A stretch of DNA of 64,000 bases from Ferirhizobium litorale (GCA_030028905.1 JALDYZ010000001.1:124001-188000); one strand, 5' to 3'; counted from the first letter of the stretch, positions 43,856-57,007 are shown. Program-made: numbers and translations. The notes: generated by a model from the letters alone, not told the origin.

Positions 43856-44068
43856 TTAGCGCGCGACGACACCTTCGCGCTGAGCCCGCTTGCGAGCCAG
43901 CTTGCGTACGCGGCGAACGGCTTCAGCCTTTTCGCGGGCACGCTTCTGCGACGGCTTCTCGTAATAGTCGCGCATCTTCATTTCGCGGAAAATGCCTTCG
44001 CGCTGCATCTTCTTCTTGAGAGCGCGGAGCGCCTGGTCGACGTTGTTGTCGCGGACTAGTACCTGCAC
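43856..44068 (-). CDS. rpsU: 30S ribosomal protein S21
   Basis: A 70-residue basic ribosomal protein: [30 protein letters not shown] is the S21 core, and the C-terminal tail is Arg/Lys-rich ([19 protein letters not shown]). The start is GTG at 44068, preceded by AAAGGA; the frame is open further upstream without homology. S21 aids initiation on the 30S platform near the anti-Shine-Dalgarno region. A strong terminator follows. Confidence 0.95.
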   Translation of the reverse strand: MQVLVRDNNVDQALRALKKKMQREGIFREMKMRDYYEKPSQKRAREKAEAVRRVRKLARKRAQREGVVAR

Positions 44069-44365
44069 GTGAATCCCGTTCCTTTGTTTCGAGTTGTTGC
44101 CCGCGGATAGACAGCTTACCGGAGCAAAAAGAATGTCCTTCCCGAGGCGTCGAGCCCCATGATTGGGGAGCGGCATAACAGATCGCTTGTCGCGAGTCCA
44201 GTGATTGGTTGTTGAGAGGCCGATAAAATTCGTGTCGGCACCCATTCCTGATCCCGTGTCGAATCAGGGTCTGTCCGCGTCGCAAAATAACCGTTGTCGG
44301 CGTGGCGGATTTGAGATTGGTATGACGCGAAAAGGAAAGGCCTGATCGACAGGAGTTGAGGGCGT
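44069..44365. other. Divergent intergenic region between rpsU and soxB
   Basis: About 297 bases holding both promoters. No clear sigma-54 or repressor motif is recognised. AGGAG at 44351-44355 is the soxB ribosome site. Confidence 0.4.
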
Positions 44366-45619
44366 ATGCGGAAGTATTCGGTTTTTGCCGTCGCACGCGA
44401 AGCGATGCGCGGCCACAAAGGCTGGGAGGCCCAATGGACCTCGCCGGAGCCGCGTAAGGAGTATGATGTCATCATCATCGGCGCAGGCGGACACGGTCTG
44501 GGCGCGGCCTACTATCTTGCCAAGGAACACGGCATCACCAATGTCGCAGTTCTGGAAAAGGGCTGGCTTGGCGGCGGCAACACGGGCCGGAATACGACGA
44601 TCATCCGCTCCAACTATCTCTATGAAGAGAGCATGGATATCTACGAGCACTCCCTGAAGCTATGGGAGGGCTTGAGCCAGGACCTGAACTACAATGTCAT
44701 GTATTCGCCGCGCGGCGTCATGATGCTGTCGCACAACGTCCATGACGTGCAAGTGTTCAAGCGCCATATTCACGCGAACCGACTCTACGGCATCGACAAC
44801 GAATGGCTGACCCCGGAGCAGGCGAGGGCCTATTGTCCGCCGCTCGACATCTCCAAGACCGCGCGCTATCCGATCAATGGTGCGGCATTGCAGCGCCGCG
44901 GAGGCACCGCACGTCACGATGCTGTCGCCTGGGGCTATGCGCGCGGCGCTTCCGACCGTGGCGTCCACATCATCCAGAACTGCGAAGTCACCGGAATCCG
45001 CCGCGGCCCGGACGGGCGCGTCACGGGCGTCGACACCAATCGCGGCTTCATCGGCGCCCGCAAGATCGGCGTTTCGGCGTCGGGGCACAACTCGGTGATC
45101 ATGGGCATGGCGGATGTTCGCGTCCCGCTGCATTCGGTGCCGCTGCAGGCGCTTGTCTCGGAACCGATGAAGCCGATCTTCCCTTGTGTCGTCATGTCGA
45201 ACACGGTGCACGCCTATATATCCCAGTCGGACAAGGGCGAGTTGGTGATCGGAGCGGGTACCGACCAGTACAATTCCTATTCGCAAACCGGTGGCCTGCA
45301 GATCATCACCCACACCCTGGACGCCATCTGCGAGCTTTTCCCGATGTTCCGCCGGGTGAAGATGATGCGCCAGTGGGGCGGTATCACCGACAACACCCCG
45401 GACCGTTCGGCCATCCAGAGCGTGACGCCGGTTCCGGGTCTTTTCGTCAACTGCGGCTGGGGCACCGGCGGCTTCAAGGCGACGCCGGGTTCGGCGCATC
45501 TTTTCGCCCATCTGATCGCCCGCGAGGCTCCGCACAAGCTGGCGGCAGGCCTGACGCTCGATCGCTTCCGCACCGGTCGCCTGATCGACGAAGCGGCCGC
45601 GGCCGCCGTCGCACATTGA
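44366..45619 (+). CDS. soxB: Sarcosine oxidase beta subunit (SoxB)
   Basis: A 417-residue flavoprotein subunit of heterotetrameric sarcosine oxidase. The FAD dinucleotide fold is YDVIIIGAGGHGLGAAYYLAKEHG (about 33-56), followed by GGGNTGRNTTIIRSNYLYEES and, near the C-terminus, CGWGTGGFKATPGSAHLFAHLIA. The subunit carries the sarcosine oxidation site and covalent FMN at the interface with SoxA. The enzyme converts sarcosine with tetrahydrofolate and oxygen to glycine, methylene-THF and peroxide. It begins an operon soxB-cupin-soxD-soxA-soxG. Confidence 0.95.
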   Translation: MRKYSVFAVAREAMRGHKGWEAQWTSPEPRKEYDVIIIGAGGHGLGAAYYLAKEHGITNVAVLEKGWLGGGNTGRNTTIIRSNYLYEESMDIYEHSLKLWEGLSQDLNYNVMYSPRGVMMLSHNVHDVQVFKRHIHANRLYGIDNEWLTPEQARAYCPPLDISKTARYPINGAALQRRGGTARHDAVAWGYARGASDRGVHIIQNCEVTGIRRGPDGRVTGVDTNRGFIGARKIGVSASGHNSVIMGMADVRVPLHSVPLQALVSEPMKPIFPCVVMSNTVHAYISQSDKGELVIGAGTDQYNSYSQTGGLQIITHTLDAICELFPMFRRVKMMRQWGGITDNTPDRSAIQSVTPVPGLFVNCGWGTGGFKATPGSAHLFAHLIAREAPHKLAAGLTLDRFRTGRLIDEAAAAAVAH

Positions 45620-45630
45620 TGAGGCCGGTC

Positions 45631-45987
45631 ATGGCGCGCAAAAAGGTCAATCTCTCCGACAATCTCTCGACGTTTTCCGAGCATTGGTCGCCAAAGGTCG
45701 TGGCCGGATTCAACGGCAACGACATCATGGTCGTCAAGGTTAAGGGCGAGTTCGTCTGGCACTCGCATCCCGACACCGACGATTTTTTCCTCGTGCTCAA
45801 AGGTCGGCTGACGATCCGCATGCACGACGGCGATGTCACGCTTGGACCGGGTGAACTCTATGTTGTGCCCAAGGGCGTCGAGCATTGTCCGGTCGCCGAG
45901 GAAGAGACCCACCTGATGCTCATCGAGCCGGCCGGTACGCCAAACACCGGCGACGAAGCGACGGCTGCCGTCAAATCACAAATCTGA
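45631..45987 (+). CDS. Cupin-domain protein inside the sarcosine oxidase operon
   Basis: A 118-residue single-domain cupin. Motif 1 is FVWHSHPDTDDFFLVLKG (His, His, and an Asp/Glu position) and motif 2 is GELYVVPKGVEHCPVAEEE, so a metal site of three ligands is probable. Function unknown. The ATG at 45631 follows GAGG by 6 bases; an earlier ATG at 45619 overlaps the soxB stop. Being between soxB and soxD, it is expected to be coexpressed with sarcosine oxidase. Cupins in such places may bind or detoxify a substrate or sense it. Confidence 0.85.
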   Translation: MARKKVNLSDNLSTFSEHWSPKVVAGFNGNDIMVVKVKGEFVWHSHPDTDDFFLVLKGRLTIRMHDGDVTLGPGELYVVPKGVEHCPVAEEETHLMLIEPAGTPNTGDEATAAVKSQI

Positions 45988-46003
45988 GGAGCGAAGCGCC
46001 GAT

Positions 46004-46324
46004 ATGCTACTGATATATTGCCCCTATTGCGAGGAAGAGCGGTCCGAGCTCGAATTCCGTGGCGCCGGTGATGCCCATATCGTCCGGCCGACCAACATCG
46101 CCGATATCACCGACGAGGAGTTCGAGGCGTTCTTCTTTCTCCGCGACAATCCCAAGGGCCTGATCTTCGAGCGCTGGCGCCATATCCATGGCTGCGGACG
46201 CTTCTTCAACGCTGCCCGCGACACGGTGAGCGACCGCTTCTACAAGACCTACAAGGCCGGCGAGCCGAAACCGGAGCTTTCCGCCATCCTTCCAGCAGAC
46301 AGTGACAAGGGAGCGTCGAAATGA
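46004..46324 (+). CDS. soxD: Sarcosine oxidase delta subunit (SoxD)
   Basis: A 106-residue small subunit. The zinc site is visible as CPYC (Cys6 and Cys9), His59 and Cys63 in HIHGCGRFFN. It stabilises the tetramer. Its stop overlaps the soxA ATG (ATGA). Confidence 0.94.
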   Translation: MLLIYCPYCEEERSELEFRGAGDAHIVRPTNIADITDEEFEAFFFLRDNPKGLIFERWRHIHGCGRFFNAARDTVSDRFYKTYKAGEPKPELSAILPADSDKGASK

Positions 46325-49314
46325 GCGGCGCAAATCGCATCGCCGGCGCGGGCCGCCTGACTCCCGCAAAAACCGCCCGCTTTACCTTCGATGGCAAGAG
46401 CTATACGGCCCTGCAGGGCGATACCGTTGCCTCGGCGCTGCTCGCCAACGGTGTGCATCTGGTCGGTCGTTCGTTCAAGTATCACCGTCCGCGCGGAATC
46501 CTTTCCGCCGGTGCGGAAGAACCGAACGCGCTGATCGACGTGGCGCGCGATTCCGCCCGCAAGCAGCCGAACGTCCGCGCCACTGTGCAGGAGGTCTTTG
46601 ACGGCGCCATCGTCAGTTCGCAGAACCGCTGGCCGTCGCTCGCCTTCGACGTCAACGGGGTCAACAACCTGCTGTCGCCCTTCTTTGCCGCCGGCTTCTA
46701 CTACAAGACCTTCATGTGGCCGAAGAACGCCTGGCACAAGCTGTACGAGCCCTTCATCCGCCGCTCTGCGGGTCTCGGCGTGGCGCCGAAGGAAGCCGAC
46801 CCGGATCACTATTCCAGCCGTTATGCGCATTGCGACGTGCTGGTCGTCGGCGCCGGTATCGCCGGCCTCTCGGCAGCACTCGCCGCTGCCGCAACCGGCG
46901 CAAGCGTCGTCCTGTGCGACGAGCAGCCGGAAGTCGGCGGTGCGTTGCACTATGACAGCGGCGTCACCATCGACGGCACGCCCGGCTACGACTGGGCGCA
47001 AGCGACAGCGGCCAGGCTTGCCGCGATGCCGAACGTCAAGCTGATGACCCGTACGACCGCCTTCGGCTACTACAACCATAATTTCGTGGGGCTGGCCGAG
47101 CGTGTGACCGATCACCTCGCCGATCCGGACCGGACCCAGCCGCGCGAGCGCCTGTGGCAGGTCCGCGCCAAGCGGGTGATCATCGCCAACGGTGCTATCG
47201 AGCGCCACATGGTGTTCGCCAACAACGACCGCCCCGGCATCATGCTTGCCTCGGCGGCGCGCACCTACCTCAATCACTTCGGCGTCGCCGTCGGCGCCAA
47301 GGTCGGCGTCTTTACAGCGCATGATTCAGCCTATGAGGCTGCCTTCGACCTGAAGCGGGCCGGGGTTGCCATCGCCGCGATCGTCGATTGCCGTGATCGC
47401 CCGGGCGAGGCAGTGCTGGCGGAAGCCCGCAAGCTCGGCATCGAGGTGCTGACTGGCCATTCGGTCACCAACACGGCGGGCAAGCTGCGCGTTTCCTCGA
47501 TGACTGTTGCGCGCAACGGCAGCAATGCCGGGCGCCGGATCAACATCGATGCGCTGCTGGTGTCGGCCGGCTGGACACCCTCCATCCACCTGTTCTCGCA
47601 GTCGCGCGGCAAGGTGAAGTTCGACGCCGAACACCAGCGCTTCCTGCCCGGCACCTACGCCCAGGAGAGCGTCTCCGTCGGCGCCTGTAACGGCACCGAC
47701 GCCCTGCAGGCGACGATCGACGAGGCAATCGCGGCGGGCGAAGACATGGCGCGTGCGGCTGGAGCCACGGCCGGCGGCAAGGTGACGGTCAACGCGCAGA
47801 GCACGTTCGAGTGGACTGGCGGCATGATCGGGGCAGGCGAAGGCGCCGGTCCGGACACGACGGTCAAGGCCTTCATCGACTTCCAGCACGACGTTTGCGC
47901 CAAGGACATCCGCCTTGCAGTTCGCGAGGGCATGCACTCGATCGAGCACATCAAGCGCTTCACCACCAATGGCATGGCCTCCGACCAGGGCAAGCTCTCC
48001 AACATGCATGGACTGGCGATCGCCGCCGACGCGCTGGGCAAGGAGATCCCGAAGGTGGGCCTTACCACCTTCCGGGCGCCCTATACGCCGGTCACTTTTG
48101 GCACGCTGATCAACCATTCTCGCGGCAAGCTCTTCGATCCGGCCCGCAAGACCCCGATCCATCCCTGGGCGGAAGCCCACGGCGCCGAGTTCGAGGATGT
48201 CGGCAACTGGAAGCGCGCCTGGTTCTTCCCCAAGGCCGGCGAAACCATGCATCAGGCCGTCGATCGGGAATGCAAGACCGTGCGCAACGTCGCCGGCGTC
48301 TTCGATGCCTCGACGCTCGGCAAGATCGAGGTGGTGGGGCCGGACGCGGCCGAATTCCTCAACCTGATCTATACCAACGCCTGGGACAGCCTGAAGCCCG
48401 GTCGCTGCCGCTACGGCATCATGTTACGGGAGGACGGCTTCGTCTATGACGACGGTGTCGTCGGGCGGCTGGCCGAGGATCGCTTCCACGTGACGACGAC
48501 CACCGGCGGCGCTCCGCGTGTCCTGCATCACATGGAAGACTATCTGCAGACGGAGTTCCCGCACCTCAAGGTCTGGCTGACGTCGGCCACCGAGCAGTGG
48601 GCGGTCATTGCCGTTCAGGGCCCGAAGGCGCGCGAGATCATCGCGCCGCTCGTCGAAGGCATCGACATCTCCAACGAGGCCTTTCCGCACATGAGCGTTG
48701 CCGAAGGCAAGATTTGCGGCGTGCCGACCCGGCTGTTCCGGATGTCGTTCACCGGCGAGCTCGGTTTCGAAATCAACGTCCCGGCTGACTACGGCCAGGC
48801 AATATGGGAAGCGGTATGGGCGCGAGCCGAGCCGATGGGCGCTTGCGCCTACGGCACCGAAACCATGCATGTGCTGCGCGCCGAGAAGGGCTACATCATC
48901 GTCGGCCAGGATACCGACGGCACGGTGACGCCAGACGATGCGTCGCTGAACTGGGCGGTATCCAAGAAGAAGTCGGACTTCGTCGGCATTCGCGGCCTCA
49001 AGCGGCCCGACCTCGTCAAGGACGGACGCAAGCAGCTTGTCGGCCTCGTCACCAAGGATCCGAAGACCGTGCTCGAGGAAGGGGCGCAGATCGTCGCCGA
49101 TCCGAACGAGCCGAAGCCGATGACCATGCTGGGACACGTCACGTCGTCCTACTGGTCGGAAAACTGCGGCCGTTCCATTGCGTTCGCGCTGGTGGCGGGT
49201 GGGCGAGCCCGCACGGGCCAGACGCTCTACGTGCCGATGCCGGACAAGACGATTGCCGTCGAGGTGACGGATATGGTGTTCTTTGACAAGGAAGGGGGAC
49301 GCATCCATGGCTGA
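46321..49314 (+). CDS. soxA: Sarcosine oxidase alpha subunit (SoxA)
   Basis: A 997-residue subunit, normal family length. Order of domains: a ferredoxin-like N-terminal part lacking cluster cysteines (about 18-105, YTALQGDTVASALLANG), a pyridine-nucleotide-disulphide-reductase module with VLVVGAGIAGLSAALAAAATGASV (about 177-200), a second nucleotide-binding region, and a C-terminal aminomethyltransferase (GcvT-like) domain from about 600, binding tetrahydrofolate. NAD binding and folate-dependent formaldehyde capture follow from these modules. It overlaps soxD by 4 bases and soxG by 8. Confidence 0.95.
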   Translation: MSGANRIAGAGRLTPAKTARFTFDGKSYTALQGDTVASALLANGVHLVGRSFKYHRPRGILSAGAEEPNALIDVARDSARKQPNVRATVQEVFDGAIVSSQNRWPSLAFDVNGVNNLLSPFFAAGFYYKTFMWPKNAWHKLYEPFIRRSAGLGVAPKEADPDHYSSRYAHCDVLVVGAGIAGLSAALAAAATGASVVLCDEQPEVGGALHYDSGVTIDGTPGYDWAQATAARLAAMPNVKLMTRTTAFGYYNHNFVGLAERVTDHLADPDRTQPRERLWQVRAKRVIIANGAIERHMVFANNDRPGIMLASAARTYLNHFGVAVGAKVGVFTAHDSAYEAAFDLKRAGVAIAAIVDCRDRPGEAVLAEARKLGIEVLTGHSVTNTAGKLRVSSMTVARNGSNAGRRINIDALLVSAGWTPSIHLFSQSRGKVKFDAEHQRFLPGTYAQESVSVGACNGTDALQATIDEAIAAGEDMARAAGATAGGKVTVNAQSTFEWTGGMIGAGEGAGPDTTVKAFIDFQHDVCAKDIRLAVREGMHSIEHIKRFTTNGMASDQGKLSNMHGLAIAADALGKEIPKVGLTTFRAPYTPVTFGTLINHSRGKLFDPARKTPIHPWAEAHGAEFEDVGNWKRAWFFPKAGETMHQAVDRECKTVRNVAGVFDASTLGKIEVVGPDAAEFLNLIYTNAWDSLKPGRCRYGIMLREDGFVYDDGVVGRLAEDRFHVTTTTGGAPRVLHHMEDYLQTEFPHLKVWLTSATEQWAVIAVQGPKAREIIAPLVEGIDISNEAFPHMSVAEGKICGVPTRLFRMSFTGELGFEINVPADYGQAIWEAVWARAEPMGACAYGTETMHVLRAEKGYIIVGQDTDGTVTPDDASLNWAVSKKKSDFVGIRGLKRPDLVKDGRKQLVGLVTKDPKTVLEEGAQIVADPNEPKPMTMLGHVTSSYWSENCGRSIAFALVAGGRARTGQTLYVPMPDKTIAVEVTDMVFFDKEGGRIHG

Positions 49315-49906
49315 TACTCAGACCCTCGTGAGGCAGAAGACTGCATCCAAGGCCGAACAGGCGGGCCTCGCCACACGCAGGGCACCGCTCGCCGGGAAGC
49401 AAGGCGGTTCGGCGACCGTGATTCTTGTTCCGGCGGAAGCTGCGTCGCGAATTTCGCTCCGCGCCAGGGCCGAAGATGTCGGCGCTCTTTCCAAGGGTCT
49501 CGGCCTCGCACTGCCGGTCAAGCCGAAGACATCCGCAACCGCGGGCGAGCGTACGGCGCTGTGGCTGGGACCGGACGAATGGCTCGTCATCGACCAGTCG
49601 GGTGCCGATCTCGTTGCGGTCGCGGCATCGTCCGGCGCCCTGCATTCGGCAACCGACGTGTCCCACCGCAACACGGCGGTGATCGTCTCCGGGCCGGGTG
49701 CCGCGGCTGCGATCAACAGCGGTTGCCCGCAGGATCTCGCGCTCGCAGTCTTCCCGGTCGGGGCCTGCTCGCGGACGATTTTCGGCAAGGCCGAGATCGT
49801 GCTGTGGCGGATGGCCGAGGACAAGTTCCGGGTCGAGTGCTGGCGCTCGTTCTCCGAGTACGTATTCGGCCTGCTCAGTGAAGGGGCCGAGGACGCGGCG
49901 CTCTAA
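49307..49906 (+). CDS. soxG: Sarcosine oxidase gamma subunit (SoxG)
   Basis: A 199-residue subunit with the GcvT-related fold, including LWLGPDEWLVID, ATDVSHRNTAVIVSGPGAAAAINSGCPQDLAL and FRVECWRSFSEYVFGLL. The ATG at 49307 follows GAAGGGGG and overlaps soxA by 8 bases; the upstream in-frame ATG is too far from a ribosome site. The operon ends with a strong terminator. Typical downstream one-carbon genes (folD, purU, glyA) are not present. Confidence 0.92.
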   Translation: MADTQTLVRQKTASKAEQAGLATRRAPLAGKQGGSATVILVPAEAASRISLRARAEDVGALSKGLGLALPVKPKTSATAGERTALWLGPDEWLVIDQSGADLVAVAASSGALHSATDVSHRNTAVIVSGPGAAAAINSGCPQDLALAVFPVGACSRTIFGKAEIVLWRMAEDKFRVECWRSFSEYVFGLLSEGAEDAAL

Positions 49907-49923
49907 TCGGTCTCATCAGTTGC

Positions 49924-49963
49924 AAGCCCCGCCCGGGAGACCGTGGCGGGGCTTTTGATTTTT
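49924..49963 (+). terminator. Terminator of the sox operon
   Basis: AAGCCCCGCC (49924-49933) and GGCGGGGCTT (49945-49954) form a perfect 10-bp stem, followed by TTGATTTTT. Confidence 0.8.
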
Positions 49964-49980
49964 GGGAACTTCCGCCGTCG

Positions 49981-50469
49981 TCAGTCGTGGACCGGGCGAT
50001 CCTTCGGGTCGAACTGCACGATCGTTTCCCACACCGCCGTCAGGGCGGGCTTCCGCTCTCCCTCGATCTCGATCGACACCTCATAGGCGGTCATCAGCAT
50101 GCCCGCGCCGCGAAAGCGCGCGGACGAGAGCTTGAAACGGCCGCGGATGCGTGCGCCGCATTTCACCGGCGACATGAAACGAACCTTCTCGAATCCGTAG
50201 TTGATGCCCATTGTCTGCTCGCGGATCTTCGGCAAGGCCTTGTAGTTCATCGTCGACAGCAGCGACAGCGTCAGGAAGCCGTGGGCGATCGTGCCGCCGA
50301 ACGGGCTTTCGGCGGCGGCGCGCTCGGGATCGACATGGATGAACTGATGGTCGTCTGTCGCCGTGGCGAAAGTATCGATCATTGTCTGGTTGACAAGAAT
50401 CCAGTCGGACACCCCGATTTCGGTTCCGACCAGACCCTCGACCTCTGCAAGTGCAATTTCACGCGTCAT
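49981..50469 (-). CDS. MaoC-like (R)-hydratase, NodN-like
   Basis: A 162-residue hot-dog-fold protein of the NodN/MaoC group. The catalytic dyad lies in ATDDHQFIHVDPERAA (Asp and His), with the active-site GTIAHGFLTLSLLSTM helix. Relatives hydrate trans-2-enoyl-CoA to (R)-3-hydroxyacyl-CoA for polyhydroxybutyrate or fatty-acid metabolism; NodN itself is a nodulation-linked member, but no nod genes are seen. It is convergent with soxG and upstream of nothing obvious. Confidence 0.88.
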   Translation of the reverse strand: MTREIALAEVEGLVGTEIGVSDWILVNQTMIDTFATATDDHQFIHVDPERAAAESPFGGTIAHGFLTLSLLSTMNYKALPKIREQTMGINYGFEKVRFMSPVKCGARIRGRFKLSSARFRGAGMLMTAYEVSIEIEGERKPALTAVWETIVQFDPKDRPVHD

Positions 50470-50532
50470 GAAATCCCCGAATCCATTGGGTGAATATATT
50501 GATATTTATGACCATTGAATGTGAAAGGACAA

Positions 50533-52548
50533 TCACGGGTTTTTGCCACGCGAAGATGATGCCAGGCTTTCGACGAGAAAGCCCACTGAACGCGGTGCAA
50601 CCCAAACCGCGCCTCGTGCCGGCGAAGTCGTCCTGACACCTGCGGCGGGCTTCCAGGCGAGACCCTTTGCGGAAGGCAGCGCAAATTCGACTTCCGCGGG
50701 CGTCCGATTGAACAATACGGCGAGACGAGTTGAGCGGTCGAGGTCGCGGTCGAAGGTCTTGAGGATCATTGCGAGACCGGTGGTCGACGGTTCCTGCCAA
50801 TCCGCCACCGACATGGGGTGCCCACGCGCGTTGAGCCACTCGATGTCACCATCCAGTCCCGTGAAGAAGCCCGTCTCGCGGAACACGGCAAAGCGTCGTC
50901 TCAGTTCGGCGAGCGAGGCGGTGTGATCGATCAGCGCGTCGTCCAGGACGCTCCAGTCGACCCAGGTGATCTCGTTGTCCTGGCAATATGCGTTGTTGTT
51001 GCCCTTCTGGCTGCGGCCACCTTCGTCTCCGGCCGTCAGCATGATCGTGCCGCGCGTGGCAAACAGGGTCGACAGCAGCGCCATGATGTCGCGACGGCGC
51101 GCGTCGATCACCGCACGTTCCGCGGTCGGCCCCTCGATGCCATTGTTCCAGGAATAGTTCTCGTTGTGGCCGTCACGGTTGCTTTCGCCGTTCGCCTCGT
51201 TGTGCTTGTTCTCATAGGAAACGAGGTCGGCCAGGGTGAACCCGTCATGGGCAGCGAGGAAATTGACGCTGCGGGTTCTGGCGGCGCCATCGCGGCCGAA
51301 AACATCGGAAGAGCCTGCAAGCGTCGTCGCAAGCTCTCCCAAGGTGCCGGTATCGCCGCGCCAGAACCGACGCATGCTGTCGCGGGCGCGGTCGTTCCAC
51401 TCGAGGAACGGCGCCGGGAAGTTTCCGAGTTGGTAGCCGCCCGCGCCGATATCCCACGGCTCGGCAATCATGATCCTGCCGGCGAGCAGGTCGTCACCGA
51501 GCAGCGCCTTCAGCGTTTCGCTCTCCCGGTCGAAGCCCTTGTCCGTGCGTCCGAGGACGGTTGCGAGATCGAAGCGGAAGCCGTCTATCCCAGCGGTGCG
51601 GACGAAATGGCGAAGGCTGTCGAGGATCAAACCGCGGACATAAGGATGGTCACAGGCAACGGTGTTCCCGGTGCCGGTGTCGTTGGCGAGCGTGCCCGGC
51701 GCATCCGGCAGGTGGCGGAAGAAGCAGCGATTGTCGAGCCCGCGCAACGACAGGGTCGATCCGTAGCGGTCGCTCTCGCCGGTATGGTTGAACACGAGAT
51801 CGAGAATGATCCCGATGCCTTCCCTATGCAGTGCCTCGACCGTTTCGCGCAGTTCGGCCACGCCGCCCGGAACGATCCGCGGATCGAGCGCCATGAAGGT
51901 CACCGGATTGTAGCCCCAGCCATTGTGCAGGCCGAGCGGCGGCAGGTGACGCTCGTCGATCCAGGCCGTGATCGGCAATAGTTCAACCGCATCGACGTGA
52001 AGCCGTTTCAGGTGTGAGATGATGGCCGGATGCGCAAGCGCGCCGAGCGTACCGCGGATCCTCTCGGGGATATCCGGATGCAGCATGGTGAACGGCTTGA
52101 CGGCCACCTCGTAGATCAGCCCGCCAGCGGGCAACAAGGGGCTCGAAACGGACGCCTCTTCGCATTGCGTGACGACAGCCTTCGGAACGATTTCGGCTGT
52201 GTTCTCTCCGAAGACCGTCAGGCGCGGATCGTAGAGGTAGGGCCGGTCGATCTCCAGTGCACAGGGATCGACCAGCAGTTTTGACGGATCGTACCAGAGC
52301 CCATAGTCGGGCGCGTAGACACCATCCGCCCGAAATCCGTAACGGGTGCCCTTCGCTACGCCTTTTTCCACAAAGAGCCGGTGCACGTCGTCGGCACCGC
52401 GTTTCATCGGCAGGCGGCAGAGTTCCTTTTCGCCTGCGCCGTCGAAAAGGCAGAGATCGATGCGGGCGGCATGCTTGGACCAGATGGCAAAGTCGGCGCC
52501 GCCTTTGACAAGCACGGCGCCGCCTCGGCGGCTTTGGTCGAGTTCCAC
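50533..52548 (-). CDS. glgX: Glycogen debranching enzyme GlgX
   Basis: A 671-residue GH13 isoamylase-type debrancher. An N-terminal carbohydrate-binding beta domain (about 1-115) precedes the barrel: IGIILDLVFNHTGE, GIDGFRFDLATVLG (nucleophile Asp), IMIAEPWDIGAGGYQLG (acid/base Glu) and NFLAAHDGFTLADL (transition-state Asp). It cleaves alpha-1,6 branches of phosphorylase-limit glycogen. Last gene of the glycogen operon. The start is GTG at 52548, 12 bases after the pgm stop with a weak ribosome site, so expression may depend on coupling. Confidence 0.93.
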   Translation of the reverse strand: MELDQSRRGGAVLVKGGADFAIWSKHAARIDLCLFDGAGEKELCRLPMKRGADDVHRLFVEKGVAKGTRYGFRADGVYAPDYGLWYDPSKLLVDPCALEIDRPYLYDPRLTVFGENTAEIVPKAVVTQCEEASVSSPLLPAGGLIYEVAVKPFTMLHPDIPERIRGTLGALAHPAIISHLKRLHVDAVELLPITAWIDERHLPPLGLHNGWGYNPVTFMALDPRIVPGGVAELRETVEALHREGIGIILDLVFNHTGESDRYGSTLSLRGLDNRCFFRHLPDAPGTLANDTGTGNTVACDHPYVRGLILDSLRHFVRTAGIDGFRFDLATVLGRTDKGFDRESETLKALLGDDLLAGRIMIAEPWDIGAGGYQLGNFPAPFLEWNDRARDSMRRFWRGDTGTLGELATTLAGSSDVFGRDGAARTRSVNFLAAHDGFTLADLVSYENKHNEANGESNRDGHNENYSWNNGIEGPTAERAVIDARRRDIMALLSTLFATRGTIMLTAGDEGGRSQKGNNNAYCQDNEITWVDWSVLDDALIDHTASLAELRRRFAVFRETGFFTGLDGDIEWLNARGHPMSVADWQEPSTTGLAMILKTFDRDLDRSTRLAVLFNRTPAEVEFALPSAKGLAWKPAAGVRTTSPARGAVWVAPRSVGFLVESLASSSRGKNP

Positions 52549-52559
52549 GGCCGCGCGGC

Positions 52560-55636
<3,077 letters not shown>

Positions 55637-55639
55637 TCG

Positions 55640-56902
55640 TCAGAGTTCCAGCTTGTCGATCATCGTCTGGGTGATCAGGCAGATCCCGCTTTCCGTCCGT
55701 CGGAAGCGCCGGGCATCGAGTTCCGGATCGGCCCCGACCACGAGACCCTCGGGAATGGTGACGCCGTGATCGATCACGACGTTCGTCAGCTGCGAACGTC
55801 GCCCAATCTTGACATTCGGCAGGATGACGGCGCCATCGAGCCTCGAGTAGGAATTGGCACGCACGCCGGTGAACAGCAGGCTGTTGTGCAGCGAAGCGCC
55901 GGAGATGATGCAATCGCCCGAAACAAGCGATGAGATCGCCGAACCGCGCCGGTTGTTGTCGTCATGGACGAACTTGGCCGGCGGGGTGATCTCGGCATAG
56001 CTCCAGATCGGCCAAGTCTTGTCGTAGATGTCGAGCTCGGGAACGATCGCCGTCAGATCGATGTTTGCCTGCCAATAGGCGTCGATTGTGCCGACGTCGC
56101 GCCAGTAGGCTTCCCGTTCGAAATCCGAGCGCACACAGGATTCGGCGAAGCGGTGGGCAACGGCTTTTCCGTTCTTGACGATATAGGGAATGATGTCCTT
56201 GCCGAAGTCACGGCTGGACGTCGGATCGTTGGCATCCCGCCGCAGGCATTCCATCAGGAACTTGGTGTGGAAGACATATATGCCCATCGAGGCAAGCGCG
56301 AAGTCCGGCTTGTCGGGCATGCCGGGCGGATCGGCGGGCTTCTCGACAAACTCGATGATCTCGTCCTTTTTATTGACGTGCATGACCCCGAAGCCGGAAG
56401 CTTCCGTCCGCGGCACCTCGAGGCAGCCGATGGTGACGTCGGCACCGGAATCGACGTGCTGCTGGAGCATGAACTCGTAGTCCATCTTGTAGATGTGGTC
56501 GCCGGCGAGGATGACCATGTATTCCGGGCCGTACGGCTCGATGATGTCGATGTTCTGGAACACGGCATCCGCCGTGCCTTCGTACCACTGGGTTTCCGAT
56601 ACGCGCTGGCTTGCGGGCAGGATGTCGAAGCTCTCGTTCCGCTCGGGTCGGAAGAAGTTCCATCCCCGTTGCAGGTGGCGGATCAGCGAGTGGGCCTTGT
56701 ACTGGGTGGCGACCCCGATGCGGCGGATGCCCGAGTTCAATGCGTTCGACAGGGCAAAATCGATGATCCGGGTCTTGCCGCCGAAATAGACGGCGGGCTT
56801 GGCCCGGCGGTCGGTCAGTTCCTTGAGCCGGCTTCCGCGCCCTCCGGCGAGCACATAGGCCATCGCATCACGGGACAAAGGTTGGATCCGCTTTTCTACC
56901 AT
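55640..56902 (-). CDS. glgC: Glucose-1-phosphate adenylyltransferase GlgC
   Basis: A 420-residue ADP-glucose pyrophosphorylase, the committed step of glycogen synthesis. The nucleotidyltransferase signature [29 protein letters not shown] (about 14-42) is followed by [10 protein letters not shown], the GDHIYKMDY motif and the C-terminal left-handed helix with [24 protein letters not shown]. It is probably activated by fructose-6-phosphate, as known for rhizobial enzymes. GGGAGG is well placed before the ATG at 56902. A gap of about 105 bases follows glgB, possibly with an internal promoter. Confidence 0.95.
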   Translation of the reverse strand: MVEKRIQPLSRDAMAYVLAGGRGSRLKELTDRRAKPAVYFGGKTRIIDFALSNALNSGIRRIGVATQYKAHSLIRHLQRGWNFFRPERNESFDILPASQRVSETQWYEGTADAVFQNIDIIEPYGPEYMVILAGDHIYKMDYEFMLQQHVDSGADVTIGCLEVPRTEASGFGVMHVNKKDEIIEFVEKPADPPGMPDKPDFALASMGIYVFHTKFLMECLRRDANDPTSSRDFGKDIIPYIVKNGKAVAHRFAESCVRSDFEREAYWRDVGTIDAYWQANIDLTAIVPELDIYDKTWPIWSYAEITPPAKFVHDDNNRRGSAISSLVSGDCIISGASLHNSLLFTGVRANSYSRLDGAVILPNVKIGRRSQLTNVVIDHGVTIPEGLVVGADPELDARRFRRTESGICLITQTMIDKLEL

Positions 56903-57007
56903 TTATTCCTCCCGGCTTCTTGTAGGTGCGTGTCGCGCGCAGGTTGCATCACCTGAACGGAACGTACAATGCTTGTTTCAAGGTGGTTGTGGCTGCGGTG
57001 TTTTTGG

